Positions 13,201 to 28,000 are shown, counted from the first letter of the stretch. The stretch: 64,000 nt of DNA from Anagrus nilaparvatae (GCA_022575985.1 JAKSXM010000007.1:9240501-9304500), one strand, 5' to 3'. Translations and numbers: made by a program. Notes: generated by a model from the letters alone, not told the origin.

Positions 13201-16200
13201 TTTATGTGTGTGTGTGTAAAATTCTTCATTTTTTACGAAGAATATATTAAATGTTTTAAAAATGAATAAATTAATGTACACTGTAGGGAACATTTGTTTG
13301 AAAATACTAAAAAATATTGGATTTTTTTAGTTTACGATTTCCAAAACAATTGTTGGACAAAAAATTAGATTAGACCCTCCCATCACCAAAAAAAAGAAAC
13401 AAATAGTTTTATAAATAATCCTAGGAATAATCATTTTTTTTTAATTTCTGAAAGTTTCAGAAATTGTTTATTTTTTAAGAAAAACGATTAAATATTGTTC
13501 ATTCCATTAATAAAATATTAGTATTTTTTAAATAATTCCTCAGAAACTTACTTTTTTCCCAAATTTTCAAATTTTTAAGGCTTTATAGTGTTTTAGTTTC
13601 CAAATTCAAAATTTACTTTTTGTAAAATAGAGCAGATTTATACCAGTGATCTATTCCCATGCATGAAAATAATACAGTTTTGGTCATTTACTGGTACATT
13701 TACCTTAAATATTAAATAAAAAGTTGTTATGTAAATGTCTTTTTAAAATTTTTTCCATAGTGTTAAAATGTTAATCCTTCTGTATCAAACAAGTTTATTA
13801 AATTTATTATTTAAAATTTACATCAATCAATAAACCAAACAGCAAATAAAAAATTTTTTGATACTTCAAAAAAAAATTATTTACTTATGAACTTTTTAAA
13901 AAAGTTCAGTATTAAAAAAAAAATATATCTCCCACTTAAATAATTTCATAAAGAAGAAGCCAGCCCCCATATAATAAAGAGGATGAGAAACACAGAGGAA
14001 ATAAGCCAATGCAGTTGAAAGGCGGCTTCCTCTTGTTATTTCAAGTGGGGGTAAAAAAACAGAAAGGTGGGATCAAAAGCTTTAAATATACTAGTTTTTT
14101 TTTTTTACTTTTTTTATTTTCTATAATATATCTTATCCTTATTAAATTTACCTGTCTTTTACTGAAGTATATGACATTTATGTTTGACTTCGTATATTTT
14201 ATGAAAAAAATTTTTTATCATATGACTTTTCATGGCACATGCCTGCGATAATTAGACATTTATATTCCCATTTTTTTAAATAATTTAAAAAATTTTTTTG
14301 AAATTCCCGCAAAAACTTTCTATTTATTGCATAAATAAAAAGTTTGTATACTTATAAATATTTTTTTTGGTGATTTTTTTAGTTATCAATAAGGGACAAG
14401 TACTGACTCATTATTATAGGCTAATGAACAAAAGTGGTGGATACACATGGTTACAAACTTGTGCAACTGTAGTTTGTAATTCAAAAAATGCTGAAGAACA
14501 AAATATCATTTGTGTTAATTATGTTATAAGGTAAATAAAGTAGCAAATCATTAATAATAATGAACCTAATTTTATTTATGATTTATGATAATATTTTTTA
14601 AAACAATTTTTGAAAATAACATTTTTGCAAAAAAACCACTCTTATAGTTTCATATTAACTAAATTAAAATCTCCTTCCTTTGAGCATATCAATAAATACT
14701 TTGTCTGATGATCAAAGTGACTAAATTTATTGCTCAAACTAACATACATACATAATTAGCCTAATATTACAATCACGTATAGCAAAGATTTTTTTAGGGT
14801 GGCCTAATGACTACTTTGAGTATTATACAATTATGAATAACAAAGTGCAACCTAATAGCCAATTTGATTTACATTATTTAACATTTAATTTACACAAGGA
14901 ACTAAAAATCTTATTCACCTTTTTCAAAAAATCTTCATAATTTAATTAAAAACTAAAAAATTCAAAACATGATCAATAAAATTCCAATTTTAACTATACA
15001 TAATCAATATTAATTAATTATAATAAAATTAAAAATTGAAAATATAAAATTTAATTTATTCACAGTGGACGTGAATATGCGAATTTAATTATGGACTGTT
15101 GCCAACTCGATGATGGTGTAATTGGCGTAAAACGCGAAGATACTACTGGTAACGATCCTGAGAATGGTTCGCCTGATGCAGATAGAGGAGGTATTTGTTT
15201 TTTTTAATTTAATTTTTCCTAGATATTTTCTTCATTTTTTGCCTTTGTGTTATAACGATTTTTTTTTCTTATTATGTATTGAGAATTTTAATTAAAAATA
15301 ATAATAAGAAGGTTTTTTTTTATAAATACACAGTCGAAGAAACGTGATTTTATTTTTAAGTACGTATTTTCTTGTAAAAATTGTATATTATGAATTTTTC
15401 TTTTAATAATCAAGTAAAATTACGTTAATAAATTTTTTTACGCTTCTGAAATTTTTTTTTTAGCATTTTTTTTTTCTGCGAAAAAGTAAATGAAAGAATA
15501 TTTTAAAAAGACGCTTAAAAAAATATTTTTTTAAAAAAGGAAGTGTTTAATTTTTATTATCTAAAATTCAATATCTCTGACCTATTAGTTACGCTTTTTA
15601 AAATGACTTTTTTGTCAATTAATTTACATATCAATAGCAAAGACCTAAAAATATAAATGTTATTCATTTAAAATATAACAAGTTTATTCACTTGATCTGA
15701 TTTCTGTATTTTTTTTCATAATAATTAATCATATTTTTTCACAAAAATAAAAAAAGTCTACTTTCCTTTTTAATTTTCAAAAAATAAAGGTCAAAATTCT
15801 TTTTTGAAAAAATGTTTCATTCATAATTTTAGGAAATAAATAAAAGAGTGACCCTTTATGGAGACAGTTTTTTCAAAATTTTTTCTATTGTTCTGTAAAT
15901 TAATTTTTTTTAGTGTTACATTTCCTGTCTGTTTTTTTATGTATATTTAAATGTAAATTTTTTTACTTGTATACTAAACTGTATTGACTTTTTTTTGAAA
16001 AGATTAAAACAATTCGTCAAATTCAATTTTACGGATTTTTAGAGTAAATTTCTTAATTTTTATGTATTCAATAATCAATTAATAACTCAATTTTATTAAG
16101 ATCTATACTAAAAAAAATACGTTTGCCGAACGCGGAAATATTCCGCGAAAAAATATTTTTTCTTCTAACAATTTTTTTTAAATTTTCTTTACGTTTTGAT

Positions 16201-18714
16201 CATTCACAATTGTTTTAGCAAGAAAAAAAACAGACTAGAGACCGCTAGAGACACAAGCGGATTTTTTTTCAGTATGGCTTAATAGTTGGCTTAATAATAG
16301 AAGAAATAATTACCATTTTTCCACTGCCACAGTGAAATCACTTGAAACTATTTGCATTTGGTTAGCTTTTATCCCAATCAAATTCCTGGCATATCAAACT
16401 TCTTAGGATGGACCCCCAGGGGTGCTAGTTGATAAACGTTTTTCAAAAAAATGCATCCCTTGCCAGTTTCAGCCCATAAAATTTTGATATTTTGGAAATT
16501 TAAAATGGCATTAATCAAACGTCTAGGGGCTGAAGCTATCAAGGAATGAATTAAACAAAAAAAATGCTTATCCACCTTTTCGTCATAGAATCAAAAAATT
16601 AATCGATTCATAATGTTAAAAAAAAAAATTTATTAGGCCTTTTTTTATTAATAAATTTTATGAAATCACAATTTTTACTTGAATAAACATTTAGCAGTAA
16701 AAATTAAAAATTTTCTATATTTGTATGCTTTATTACCCTGTTTATTACCCTATTTGCACTCGTGCTTACATGCATGCACGTGACCATTGTAATATTAAAC
16801 AAAGCTTTCCACTGATTGCTGCATATATTTTGATTCAAAAACTAAAATTCCTGAGTTAATTAAATATTCTTTTTTATTTATTTTCAGTTATTTTTCTTGT
16901 TTATGCAAAAATACTACGCAAAGCGATTAATTTCTTTAAACACGCTTATTATCAAATTCAATATTATTTCAATTATTAGTATTTTTTGCAAATAAGCAAT
17001 CCGTATAATATTTGTTTTAATGTTACATATTGTTTTTTTTTTAAATTAGTAACTAAAAGAATATAAGAAAGCAAGTGAAAAAATCAATTTTTCTTCATAC
17101 GGGCAGGAACGTCCGGACTTGATGTTAGGGTATAACGGTATATTAATTTCTATTGATAAATTACTGTTATTTCATGGTTGACTAAAAGGGAAGTGCGATA
17201 AAAATGACCCTGTGAATTTTAGGTTTTGACAAATCTAATTTATTTACTTTCTTGCGCAAAGATATCCTAAAATAGTTAATTTTACTTGTTTTGTTCAAGT
17301 CATTGATTGAAAAAATATGTCTTATTATTAATCATTTTATTTTATAACACACAATACTAATTTATTTTCTTTTTCAGAAGGGCGTAATACAGGTGGTTCA
17401 ACAAATCAGCGCTCAGATCATACACATCGTTCTCCAGACCGTGAAGAGGCTCGAGGCTCCGAAATTGAACCTCGCGGCTCAAGGCATCATGAAAATGTCG
17501 CTCAACAACTTCAACAACACCAACAAGAATCTCAAGTTAGCAGTATTACAGGTATCAGTTCTTTGCATGCCAAATTCCGAGGTCACAAAAGAAAGCTAGT
17601 TGTTGAAGAAGAATGCAGTTCCCAGGACGACGATGAAGATGAAAGTAATACAAATGCTGCTTCTTTGTCAAGATCGGCAAATAGTCGAAATCACGCTTTA
17701 AGTCCAGCATCTTCGAGTCATTCAGTTACAGCTAATGAGCAACTTCTTAGGGTTGCTAGCCCAGTCAAAATACGTCGAGCTGAAGAACTTACAGATTCTC
17801 ATCATCATCCATCCAGCTCTGGTGGTAGCACTTCTGTCAAAGATTTAGAGCAAGCTATGTCTAAACATTTACCAGTAACATCCTTAGGAAAACCAGATTC
17901 ACCAGTTATTCATCAACCCACAGATTTTAGTACTGATGCTCTATTAAAGCAACAGCAACAAAAAAGTACCATTCAATGGATCGGTACTCATCATCACCAA
18001 CTGGGGCATCTGAGTCCTCAGCAAACGACAGGTCCTCTACCAACTTCGGCTCTTCTTCGACAGTTGTATGCTAATAGAGAAAGCGTTATTCGTGCTAACG
18101 TTCATGGCACGAATTCTGGAGGAAGTGGTCGAGCACCATCTGCTGGAGGTGGATATTACCCAGGGGACAATCAAACTGGTCCATTACCGACTCCACCAGG
18201 TTCGGAAGGTTCATCGAGCTATGGCGAACATCAATTCGTTTTAGGACACAATCAGAAACTACCACCTGGTTCTGGTGGAACTCCAGATTTCAACAGTCTA
18301 GTTTCATCATATACTGCTAATGGTGGATACTCTTTAGACTACCACACAGCAATGACCCCTCCCTCGTCAGTATCACCAAGAGACAAGCAACAACAGCACC
18401 AGCAACAACAACAACAGCAACAGCAACAACAACTGCATCCTTCTGCAACTGTAGTAGGTAACTACGAAGCAGCAGTTTATGGTGATCCATCAGTACTTCG
18501 ACACCAATACGAACCAGCACAACCACTTCCATTAAAACCACAAGTATATTCAGCAATGCATCCTAGTGCATTAGACGCAGCAGCAGCATATGCATCAGCA
18601 AGTCTTGGGGATCAAGCACAGTTTTATCATCATCCAGCTGCTGGAGCTGGTTTTCATTTATATCATCCTGGTAATAAAGCTGCAGCAAATGGATGGTATA
18701 GTTCAGCTTCCTAG
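10219..18714 (+). CDS. trh: Trachealess bHLH-PAS transcription factor (5' exons missing)
   Basis: Seven exons: 10219-10411, 12134-12255, 12365-12558, 12619-12725, 14383-14530, 15066-15190 and 17378-18714. All junctions are GT/AG and phases agree, giving 741 codons. Residues 1-30 ([17 protein letters not shown]...) are the second half of PAS-A; residues 75-105 ([20 protein letters not shown]) lead into PAS-B (about 120-255, including [20 protein letters not shown]). The large last exon has the conserved C-terminal blocks [57 protein letters not shown] and FHLYH...GWYSS. As I recall Drosophila Trachealess, each of these is present there in the same order. The protein pairs with Tango (ARNT) and drives tracheal, salivary duct and filzkoerper genes in the nucleus. 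The bHLH and start of PAS-A are not in the window on this strand, so the gene is partial here. A glutamine run lies near residue 632. Identification is secure. Confidence 0.96.
10412..12133 (+). other. trh intron with a GC-richer, probably regulatory core
   Basis: Intron between the exon ending NPD and the exon starting SSVMSL. Sequence from about 10700 to 11300 is distinctly less AT-rich than its flanks and carries the ACGTG cluster described separately. The rest (11500-12130) is simple AT-rich DNA. Open frames of 60-73 codons here run on both strands and show no family resemblance. Confidence 0.7.
10771..11274. promoter_or_regulatory. Cluster of ACGTG (bHLH-PAS core) sites in trh intron
   Basis: Within about 500 bp there are ACGTG cores at 10779, 11032 and 11126, CACGTG palindromes at 11004, 11075 and 11249, a TACGTA at 11095, and an exact TACGTG (the CNS midline element bound by Trh:Tango and Sim:Tango) on the minus strand at 11269-11274. 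GCGTG cores occur at 10771 and 10955. Such words are rare elsewhere in this AT-rich window. Known biology: Drosophila trh maintains its own expression through Trh:Tango sites. I infer an autoregulatory enhancer; CACGTG could also serve other bHLH factors. Confidence 0.5.
12726..14382 (+). other. trh intron 4, no gene seen
   Basis: AT-rich intron flanked by GTAAGT at 12726 and TTTTTTTAG at 14374-14382. A pyrimidine-rich, higher-complexity patch spans about 12965-13190. Frames at 12980-13250 and 14009-14251 are low-complexity phenylalanine-rich translations of T-rich DNA and are not genes. Confidence 0.6.
14531..15065 (+). other. trh intron 5, no gene seen
   Basis: AT-rich intron between GTAAAT at 14531 and the acceptor ATTCACAG ending at 15065. 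Nothing else is seen. Confidence 0.6.
15191..17377 (+). other. trh intron 6, no gene seen
   Basis: Intron of 2.2 kb from GTATTT at 15191 to TTTTTCAG at 17377. Mostly AT-rich. 16330-16600 is of higher complexity with a 65-codon minus frame of no recognised type. 16180-16225 (TTTTCTTTACGTTTTG... then GCAAG) resembles segments near 55250 and 55525, so it may be a decayed dispersed repeat. Confidence 0.5.
18388..18432 (+). repeat. CAA/CAG repeat coding a glutamine run in trh
   Basis: A run of CAA and CAG codons, broken by one CAC, encodes about 14 glutamines just after the SVSPRDK motif. Such opa-type runs are common in insect transcription factors and are length-variable between individuals; the mixed CAA/CAG use suggests it is fairly stable. 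Confidence 0.9.
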
Positions 18715-19040
18715 TAATTATGATAAATAAAATGATAATATTATATAGTAATATATGGTAAATGTACTTAAATTATAAATAGTATGCATAAATTATACTC
18801 TAATACTGTGGGATACAACATACTATATAAGCCAAAATATTATTTTTTAATTTGGTATATATATTATATATATATTATATATATACATATATATAAATAT
18901 AATTAAGCTGTAAAAGTGAATCGTAGCTTTTTTGAAAGATTTTAAATTATAAAAAATATTTGTAAATATTAATACTACTTATTATTCTATAAGGCGACAC
19001 AATTTTAGGTTTGTTTTTTATATGAATAAAATAAAATTTC
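18715..19040 (+). terminator. trh 3' UTR and poly(A) signals
   Basis: The stop codon TAG at 18712-18714 is followed almost at once by AATAAA at 18725-18730, and further AATAAA words occur near 18897 and 19024. A TA/TATATA microsatellite fills about 18856-18892. The first signal is so close to the stop that a distal one is more likely used. Confidence 0.5.
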
Positions 19041-22000
19041 TTTAAAAAATAATAACGAATGACTGATTTTATAAGTATTTCGTATAATTAATACTTTATA
19101 ATTAATTAATTAAGAGAGAAATTTTTGATCTTAAAAAATTATCATAGTGAAATTTTTTAATCTAGATAAAAATTTATAGCTTTAAATATTTTTTATTTTT
19201 TATCCGTCCAATTTGTATTGTAATTAATTTAGTTTTTCATTTTATTTATCCAAAATTAATTTTAAGTTAATTAAATTTATTTATATATATTTATATGTTT
19301 TTAAAAAAAGTCAGATATTGTGAATCTCATTTTAGGTCTGTATAGGAAAAAAATTTTTTTTTTTTTAGATTTTAGTTAATTATTTGGATTGCACTAGTTG
19401 AAGTGTACAATAAGGCTTGAAATTAATAATTGGGCTTAAAATTCATTCAAGAAAATTATACATTAAAAGCTAATCTTGAAATTTACGTTTGAATTTTGTT
19501 TTGATTGCCAAAAGTGGATTTCAACCACAGGTTAATATTTTCAATTTCCATAACTGGAATTTTTTTCAGATTTTCGTTAAATAAAATATTTTCAAAGACT
19601 TTTGCACAAAAAAAAATTTTATTAAAAATGTGCACTTCTACCAGAACAATCCATTTAAACTTATGAATTGCACTAAACTATTTATACAATATTTATGAAA
19701 AATTTTGTAAAAATAATTTTTTTAATTCTTACTCTACGTTAAATATTCGGGACAGTTGTGCATATATGCATTTTTAAAAATATTTTTTAACTTTCGTGAG
19801 TTAAAATGTGCTATATTATATGATAGATAAATTATTTGTTAATTGTAAAAAGATAAATAAAAAATTGTTAAATTAAATAAGTATTATTGTTTTAAAAAAA
19901 AAGAAAAGTATTATCAGATTAATTAAAATTTTTGGCTATAATTTCATTTAGTTTTTTATTTCACTAAAATATTAAACATATAATTAAATATGTTGAATGT
20001 GCTTGAATAATAAAAAATTGTGCAATATATTAATGGTTTTTACTGCATAAATTTAAAAAAACCAAAAATCATTAGAAAAAAAAAAAACTTTTATAAAAAA
20101 ACATATGAAAATTTTTCGTATTAAAAATACGAAATTTTTTTAGATAAAATAGAATGTAAAATTCATATTTATGAATATTTAACCATATCATTAAAAAAAT
20201 GACAAAAATGAAAGAAAAATTTTGTTTTTTTTTTGTAAATAAATTATTATCAGACTTATTTATATTTAAATAATATCACAGGCTCTTTTGTAATAGTAGG
20301 TAAATTTTCATTGAAGATGTAGTTCTAAAATTGTTAGAGTTGGGCAAATAAAGAAGACTTTCAGTATGTTTAGTGATAAGAATCAAAAGAAACGTGTACT
20401 TAATTGAAATATTGTTTTATCGATCTGAATTGTTAAGATATTCTTTAATGAGAAATTTTTCGTTGCTTGATAAAATTTAAAATTTATACTTTTTGAAAAT
20501 GTTTTTTTAGGAAAAAAATTTAACTAATGTAAAATTACCTTCATTTATTTTTATTTATTATTACTTTGAATCTGCCTGCCATAAGTAGTAAAACCAGATA
20601 TAAGTCAGCCAATTTCACATTAAATCTCCAGTTTCTGAATTTTTTGAAATCTTGTATGCAAACTTTATTTAGTTCACAAAACTCATGCAAACTTTCATTT
20701 GTCTGAAATATGGGAAATAACTAACAAGTATCTGGTTATTCCTTCTATGTTAAAAGTTTTAAAAAAATAAAAAAATTGGAACTATTTTAAAAATCATAAA
20801 TTTTAATAAAGACTCTTTTGCACTGTATGATTCCTAAAACATTTTCAAAATAATTAAATTTTCTTCAAGGAACTGAAAAATCAACACTGTTAGGTTTGTA
20901 TGAAATCTTGCTTGAATTTTCGAATTTCCAAGCAAATTGATTGAAAATTCAAGCATTTCAAACAAAATTCAAACATACAGCAACCTAACCATAAATACAA
21001 TTGCATCAAATTAATCTTACTCTACTTTGTCCAACTCTAAAAATTTCTTTTAAATAAAATAATAACAAAAAATATTAATAAAATAGATTATAACTAAGCA
21101 AAAAAAAAATTTTGAAAATGTGCGTTGTATGATAGCATTTTACACATATATAAATAATAATTGCAATAATCATTGAATGAATCTCTACTATACTGAAAAT
21201 TATGTACTAATACTATATAAATAAAAAAAAAATATCATTTTAAATAATAGCATATAATTAAATATTACAATACTTGATAAGTCTCTTAAATTAAAAATGT
21301 ATGTTATTATTATTTTTGTTATATGTATATGAACTTAGCTGTACAGATTTTACTTTATGGTTGTTGAATTCAGTAAAAAAGTGTTTTAAACATTTAGGAA
21401 ACAAAATTTTAAATTATTTAGTTTTTTGTATGAGGAGTTTTTTGTTAACTGAGGTCAGTTTGGGCTGAGAGGATATTAAGGTTGGTTCAAAATATTTTTT
21501 ATGGAAAGTGCAAGTACTTATTTCCTCTACATCTAATTCTTGTCTATTAATCTACTTTCGACACAAAAGAAAAATCATATTTAAAGTTGAAAGAAAAATA
21601 AGAATAATTTAAGCAAATTTTGAAAAATGGGCAATAAAACAGTAAAATAAGATTGCAGGACTTAATACTGGCACTTCCTAAAAAGTATTTTAAACTGAAT
21701 CCAAATAACTCAGTCCTACTTACTCCTAGCTGGCATAAAATTTCTCATAATTTTATCATAATTCATTTAAAAAAAAAATTACAAACATCCATTATATATA
21801 AAAATGTAAAAAATATTTTATCATTCACTCATTTTATTCATTTAAATATAAGTAAATAAAAACTATTTGTTATTAATTATTATTATCACATAAAGAAATG
21901 TATCATTGTAAATAAAAGTGCTTAAGCACTAAGCAATAAATTATATAAAAAGAAATTTCAATATTGTACTTTATTTTTTATTTTTAAATAATATTTTGAA

Positions 22001-25000
22001 TATTTTTTTAAAAACGTTAAAATAATTAGAACATTCCAAAATTTCTTCTTCTAATTCTCTCATTTATTCTTTCTTAATTACTTATTATTGTAGTCATGGT
22101 GATATCCTATGGCAAAAAAGTTTGCCAAAAATGTTCAGCCAATCTCCCTTTAATATAATTAAAAAATAAACCTACCAGTAAATCAGCACTGCATCTATTT
22201 GCAACTTTCATGGAGGCTCCTATTAAAATTAGTAGAATATGTTGGCGCATGAAACCAGGTTTAGCTGAATAGGTTTGATAATATAAAATGTGCTAAAAAT
22301 ATGCTATATCCTCCCAATTTCCCCTTCCGTGTTGGGAAGAAAAAAATATGATTAAAAAATGAAAAAAATATAATTAAAAACCGATAGATAATCTGCTAAG
22401 ATCAATATAAATTGGCAAAAAATCATCAAAGTTATCATTACAACCCCCTTAACATCCCCCCCAGTATCCCAAAACATAAAATTTTTTATAATAGCAACAT
22501 TTTTCAATAAATAGCTTTTATTTATAACCCCGGGGGTTTTGAGCTCATTGGTTAAGAATTTAATATCAAAATAGGAAAATGAAGAAAATTCAATAAAACA
22601 GATTTTCATCTTATATTAGATCAGACAAAATTAATAATGTTGGTTCCTCAATGAGGAACCATTTTTTTATTATTTAAAATACATGATTTAGAATACACCA
22701 TGGTATTCACAATTAAGATTTATTATTAAGAATTTTGAAAATTTTATAAAAATCCAAAAAATTTTGAAAGAAAATTCAATGTAGCAGATTTTTTATTATT
22801 CCTAAGAAATGAATTAAAATTTATAACTATTTGATAAGTTTATATTTTATAAAAAAAAGAAAAATCCGACAGATTGAATTTTTTTAATTTTCTTATTTTC
22901 AAAATTTTTATACAAATTAAACAAATGAATATTTAAGAATGTACAAAATTTTTTTCGGAACCTAGTGAATTAAACTTTTTTCGATCAACAAATATTATAT
23001 AAAACAAATCTTATGATTGTAATAACTCACAATTTGATGCCTATACTTATTCATTTTTTTTTTTTTTTTTTGATTATTTTTTTTTTTTTTTTTTGATTTT
23101 TCCGGAAAATAGTAGAAAAATGAAAAAGTACTAGACTTTGTATTTATTGGAATTTTGAAAATTAAGACAATGAAAATTCTTTCTGTAAAAAATAATAAGG
23201 CAAATGGAACCTTACCAAATCCATTTTAATTTTTTAAAAAAGTTTTTGCTGATTTTTTATGGTTTTGAGTAAAAAAAGATTCATGCAGGTTTTTATCAAC
23301 TTCTTCATTGCAAGTTTTGTAGATTGAACGTTTCAGTACCTATATTGAAAAATTATAAAAAATAAATTGGGTATAAAAAATTTAATATATTTATTTTTAA
23401 TTTATTTATTCAGTATGTAATAGAAGCGTAAATTTGATTTAAAAAATTTTACAATATTATTTACATTTAATTAATTTTATCTTAAATATAAAATATAAAA
23501 TCTTATTCTTATAAAAAGGAATCTGGTGTTTGCAAATCAAAAGTTACAGTTTTCTATCGAACAATTTGCAAGAAAACTTAAAATAAAGAGGATACATAAT
23601 TTTATTTAATAAATTGATATTATTCCGTTGTCTGAGAAATCTTCAGAAAAAACAAAATTTAAGATTATCACATTTTTCATAGCTCTGCATGTACGCCAAC
23701 AATATCATCAATAATAATATCATTTGTGTTTACATTTATTTTAAAATATACTAAATTTTTAAATTAAGCATAATCTTGTTCCCTTGTCTTCAATTGTATT
23801 CGGCTGTAAATAAAATTTTTTTTTCTTTTTGGGCGTAAAATTTTGCAAGGAATTTCTTGCACTCATTCTACGCCTTGATAGAAAAAAGTAGGTAGGCAAA
23901 AAAAATCATAAGCAAAATGAGCGAAAATATACTAGTGTGAACACATTTATAACTTTTGCCTGGCTTCCCCAAACTCTCCTACTAGTGATTATGCAATTAC
24001 CAAAACTTTAGCGCCCTTGATACTTAATATACTATTGTTTATTTTTTCCAATGAAAAGTTAAATTATGTAATAAAATCTTATGCAGAAATATAAGTTTTG
24101 CAGTTTTAATATATATTAAATAATTTAGCTACACGTGAAGTTACATTAGTTAAAAATTTTGAATATTTTTACAATATTGCCGCTGGTTCTAAAAATATCA
24201 AAATTTCGAAATCGACAATTCGATTTCTAAGCACAATGTATCCAAATACATAAAAACTTAAATCAGAATTAGCAAAATCTTTTGACCTCAACCCAAGAGA
24301 ATCTGTAATAGTTTTCCTGCCTTTGCACACTAAACAAACACTTAAAGTTTCTGCCTTCAAACAATCAAACCATATCTCCATCGTTGATATTGTTAGTTAG
24401 CGTTTCTTTTTAATTCAATTTGGATTCATCAATTTCACGTTTTTTGAAAAATGCTTATAATTTTTATTTTCATTTGTTGATTCCATATTGTACTATTTTT
24501 TATTGAATAATCTAATAGTCAAAGCATACTGCTGTCTATAAATAGATATTTATTTTTTAATTATAATTAAAGAAATATGATAATAAAAAAGTATACAATC
24601 TTTTTAAAGAAATTAGGGTACTTTTTCAGGTTCCAGTTCCAGCTCTTAGTAATAAATGGGCGCTTGAAAAATAAAAAAGAAAATTGACTGAGATATTTCA
24701 AAATTTGCAAAATTTAGAAAATACTTGGCATTTTATAACCTTTGAAACCAAATCAAAAAAAGAACAGGTTCATCTTTGACACAGAACGTAGTATGCAATA
24801 GTTTCTAACACAAAAGTCGCTTTTATGGAGAAAAGTTGTAAAATTTGATTTTAAATAATTTGAATTTCGGGACTTAGAATAAGTTTAAGGACTAATACAG
24901 ATTTTAGTTGATTAAGAGTTCACCAGAAAACTACTTTGTTACTGATTCTCAACTATAAGGAGACAAAATTAAAGCCTTACCTGAATTTAATTATCAAACT

Positions 25001-28000
25001 TTTCAATTTTGTGTAGGAAAATTGTCAGGCTTAAAAACTTATTTGCAAACTTTTCAATATAATTATATACTATATTTTCTAAATGTATTAATTGGGATTG
25101 TTTGGGATCAATGGATTTGTTTTTTAATTATCTTCATCTCCAGTAAATTTTAATTCATATTATTCATTTTTCATAAACTCCGTGAGCCACCTTAAATACT
25201 TTAAAAATATTTCTACACTGAAAGAAAAAATTAGTACAATAAAACAAAATTTACACTAATTAACATAACCCAAAAAAAGAACGCAATAATTCAATAAGCT
25301 AGTTGAAACAAAGTTTACTTTATAAAATGATAATTAATTTATTTAGTAATACGATACTATTTACTCCCCAACTGAAAGAATATTTAATATCATTTCTCTG
25401 TCTTTATCTCTCACCAAGCATAAATTATTATTTACGTCAGTAGTGGTAAAAGTAAAGTAAATAGAGAGTCGGTTTGCTGATAGAAGTTGATTGTAATTCA
25501 ACATAAAGGGGAGCATTAAGCAATGATAATCTAATTAGAAACTACTTAATTAGTCAGGTGTATTCAGACTCTTTTACAAATCCCTGCATTTCATTATCTC
25601 TGGATACTTTTCAAAGAGGCTGTAATTAAATTTAAGTACTTTTTTTTGGTTTCATTTTAAAATTTTGTGACTAATATTTTGAAAAAAATAATTTTTTTTT
25701 GTTGTAATAAAAATTTAAAATTCTTTTACGTTGATTGTTATACTTTCTAACTTTCTCTTTGAATGTGTAATAAAATAATACAAGAAAATGAACTAAAAAA
25801 AGAGATTTTTTTTGTATTAGATTAAAAATTATGGTTTCCCACAAAATAAACAAAAAATAATTTATGTCTTTTTAAGTAAAAAAAATCAGTAAAAAAATTG
25901 AATATCCTGCGTACCTAAATATATATTTACATAGATGAGTTTGTGTGTGTGGGTGAGTGTAGGGGTTGTATAAATTGTGAATGATTAGATTATTTAATGT
26001 GTGTATAGGCGGGTTTTATTACATTTATATTGCACACCCTTGTCATACAAGTATCATCGAGTACAAGGATCAGGATTTTCATGGTTTAAATTTGTGGTTT
26101 TTTATTAGCTTGTTAAAAATTTTTTTAGAAATGCTGTTTTTTTTTTTGTTAAAATTATGTCAAAATCGTATATTTATTTTTTTGTAAATTTTTTAGGGAA
26201 TGAACGAACGTAATCCTTCTGGTCGAACGAACTAAATAGCCATTGTGTCCAAGTAAATTCTTTTCCCCTATTTATATTTTTTTGTTAAATGAACCGCGAA
26301 AAAAAGAGGTTCAAGTCACTCTCTTCATGATCGTATCTTACGATGATTGGCGACAATTTTCCATTTCTATGTATCTTGAATCAAATATCTTTCGTTTTTA
26401 TATTTACGCTTAAATAATTTATGTTGCTCTTATCAATTTTTTTTAAATAGCTATTTTTATTTTATTTGGTAAGCTGCTTTTTTGATTTTCTTTACAATTT
26501 CTATTCAAAAAGTATTAATTTTTGTTTTTAATTTGTCTCAAATAAAAGACTCTTTGTTATTAAAATTTACTATGTAGAATTTATTACATGAAATTGTTTT
26601 TAAATATGTTTTTATATGAAAAAAATGTTTTTAAATATTTGACATTTTTATTTGAATAAATCAATATATCGAATTTTTACTTTTTGAATTTACATTTTTT
26701 AAAACTTAAACGTGAAACAAGCTTTTTAATTCAAAACTAGGTGGCGCCTAATAAACCCATAAATAAAATGCTAGATGAAGTGTATATAAACATTAAAAGA
26801 TTTTATTTTGTTATTTTATTATTGCATTTAATTTATATGTTTTAACTTGTGAATCTTGTGAATTCTCTTTTGTAATGACCAGGACTGGGCCAAATATGAA
26901 AAAATTGTCTTTTTAGTTTTGATCGCATAAATTGTATTTGTGATTAGGCGTTTCTCTCATTGGAGTACCTTCTAGTTGTTTGTATATTACGTGATTAAAA
27001 TTTCAGTGTGTATTGCTATATAGCAATTTGATGGTTTCAATAATTTCATCATAAGGCATTTTGCATTTATTGTGTAATAAGTATCAAGACTGCTTATTAC
27101 TAAATCCAAAGAGCAAATTTGTATATAAAGAATTCACATCAATAGAAAGTATTTTTAGTCGAATGGAACTTTTTTACCTTTAATTTTATTAATTAAATCA
27201 AAGCTGTTTTTTATGTTTGCTTTTGGTTTGGGAATACAAGGACTTATATGGTACGAGAATGTTTTTGCTACGATGTTGGAATAATCTATTGTAGTTTATA
27301 TTAACTGGTCTGACTGGGATTATTGAGTATGTTTGTAAATTTTCAATCTTAGTTATTTTATGCAGTTTAGGTGGAAAATATAATATTGAAAAGTATCTAC
27401 CAGCATATATTAAAAAAATCATAAAATTCATGCTGAATTTTAGTTATTGTTTTAAGAAATTAAATAAATATTTTATATATACTATACTCTTCATTAAATT
27501 GAAAAAAAAAATTTTGTTCTTCGATTATTATACGAGGGACATTAGCAGAAATCGCGATTTAAATATTTTTTTATTCTGGTTAACTATGTGCAATGAACAC
27601 GTCAGAAACATAAACAAAAAACTTAACTTTTTAAAAGTATTTTTAAAATCAATATTAAATTTTTGTCATTTATACCTTTATCTAATTTTTACCTCTAACA
27701 GTTTAATTTCATCAAATTTCGTATAGATTCTAATTAAGCCACATGGACTAAGTTAATAAAATTTTCGAAATTTTAATTTGGATAAATTGATGAATCGCGT
27801 CTCATAATTATAAGAAACACAATTATTACCCAAATGACCACCACAAAAATGTTGAATAATAAAATTATCTCGGAAGCATCAAATTACCCACGTAAGCTGC
27901 TTACCCCACAAAATTTTCTAAATAGTACAGTGGATTCTTCTTGATTGTTTTATGAACTAAATTTGGAAAAGTTACGCATAAGTCACGTCTACATAGAAAT

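Noticed and set aside
12980..13250. Two overlapping plus frames in a trh intron
   Set aside because: They are phenylalanine/serine-rich translations of a pyrimidine tract between two well-defined splice sites.
18317..18556. Minus frame rich in valine opposite the trh last exon
   Set aside because: It is the antisense of the CAA/CAG repeat in a securely identified coding exon.
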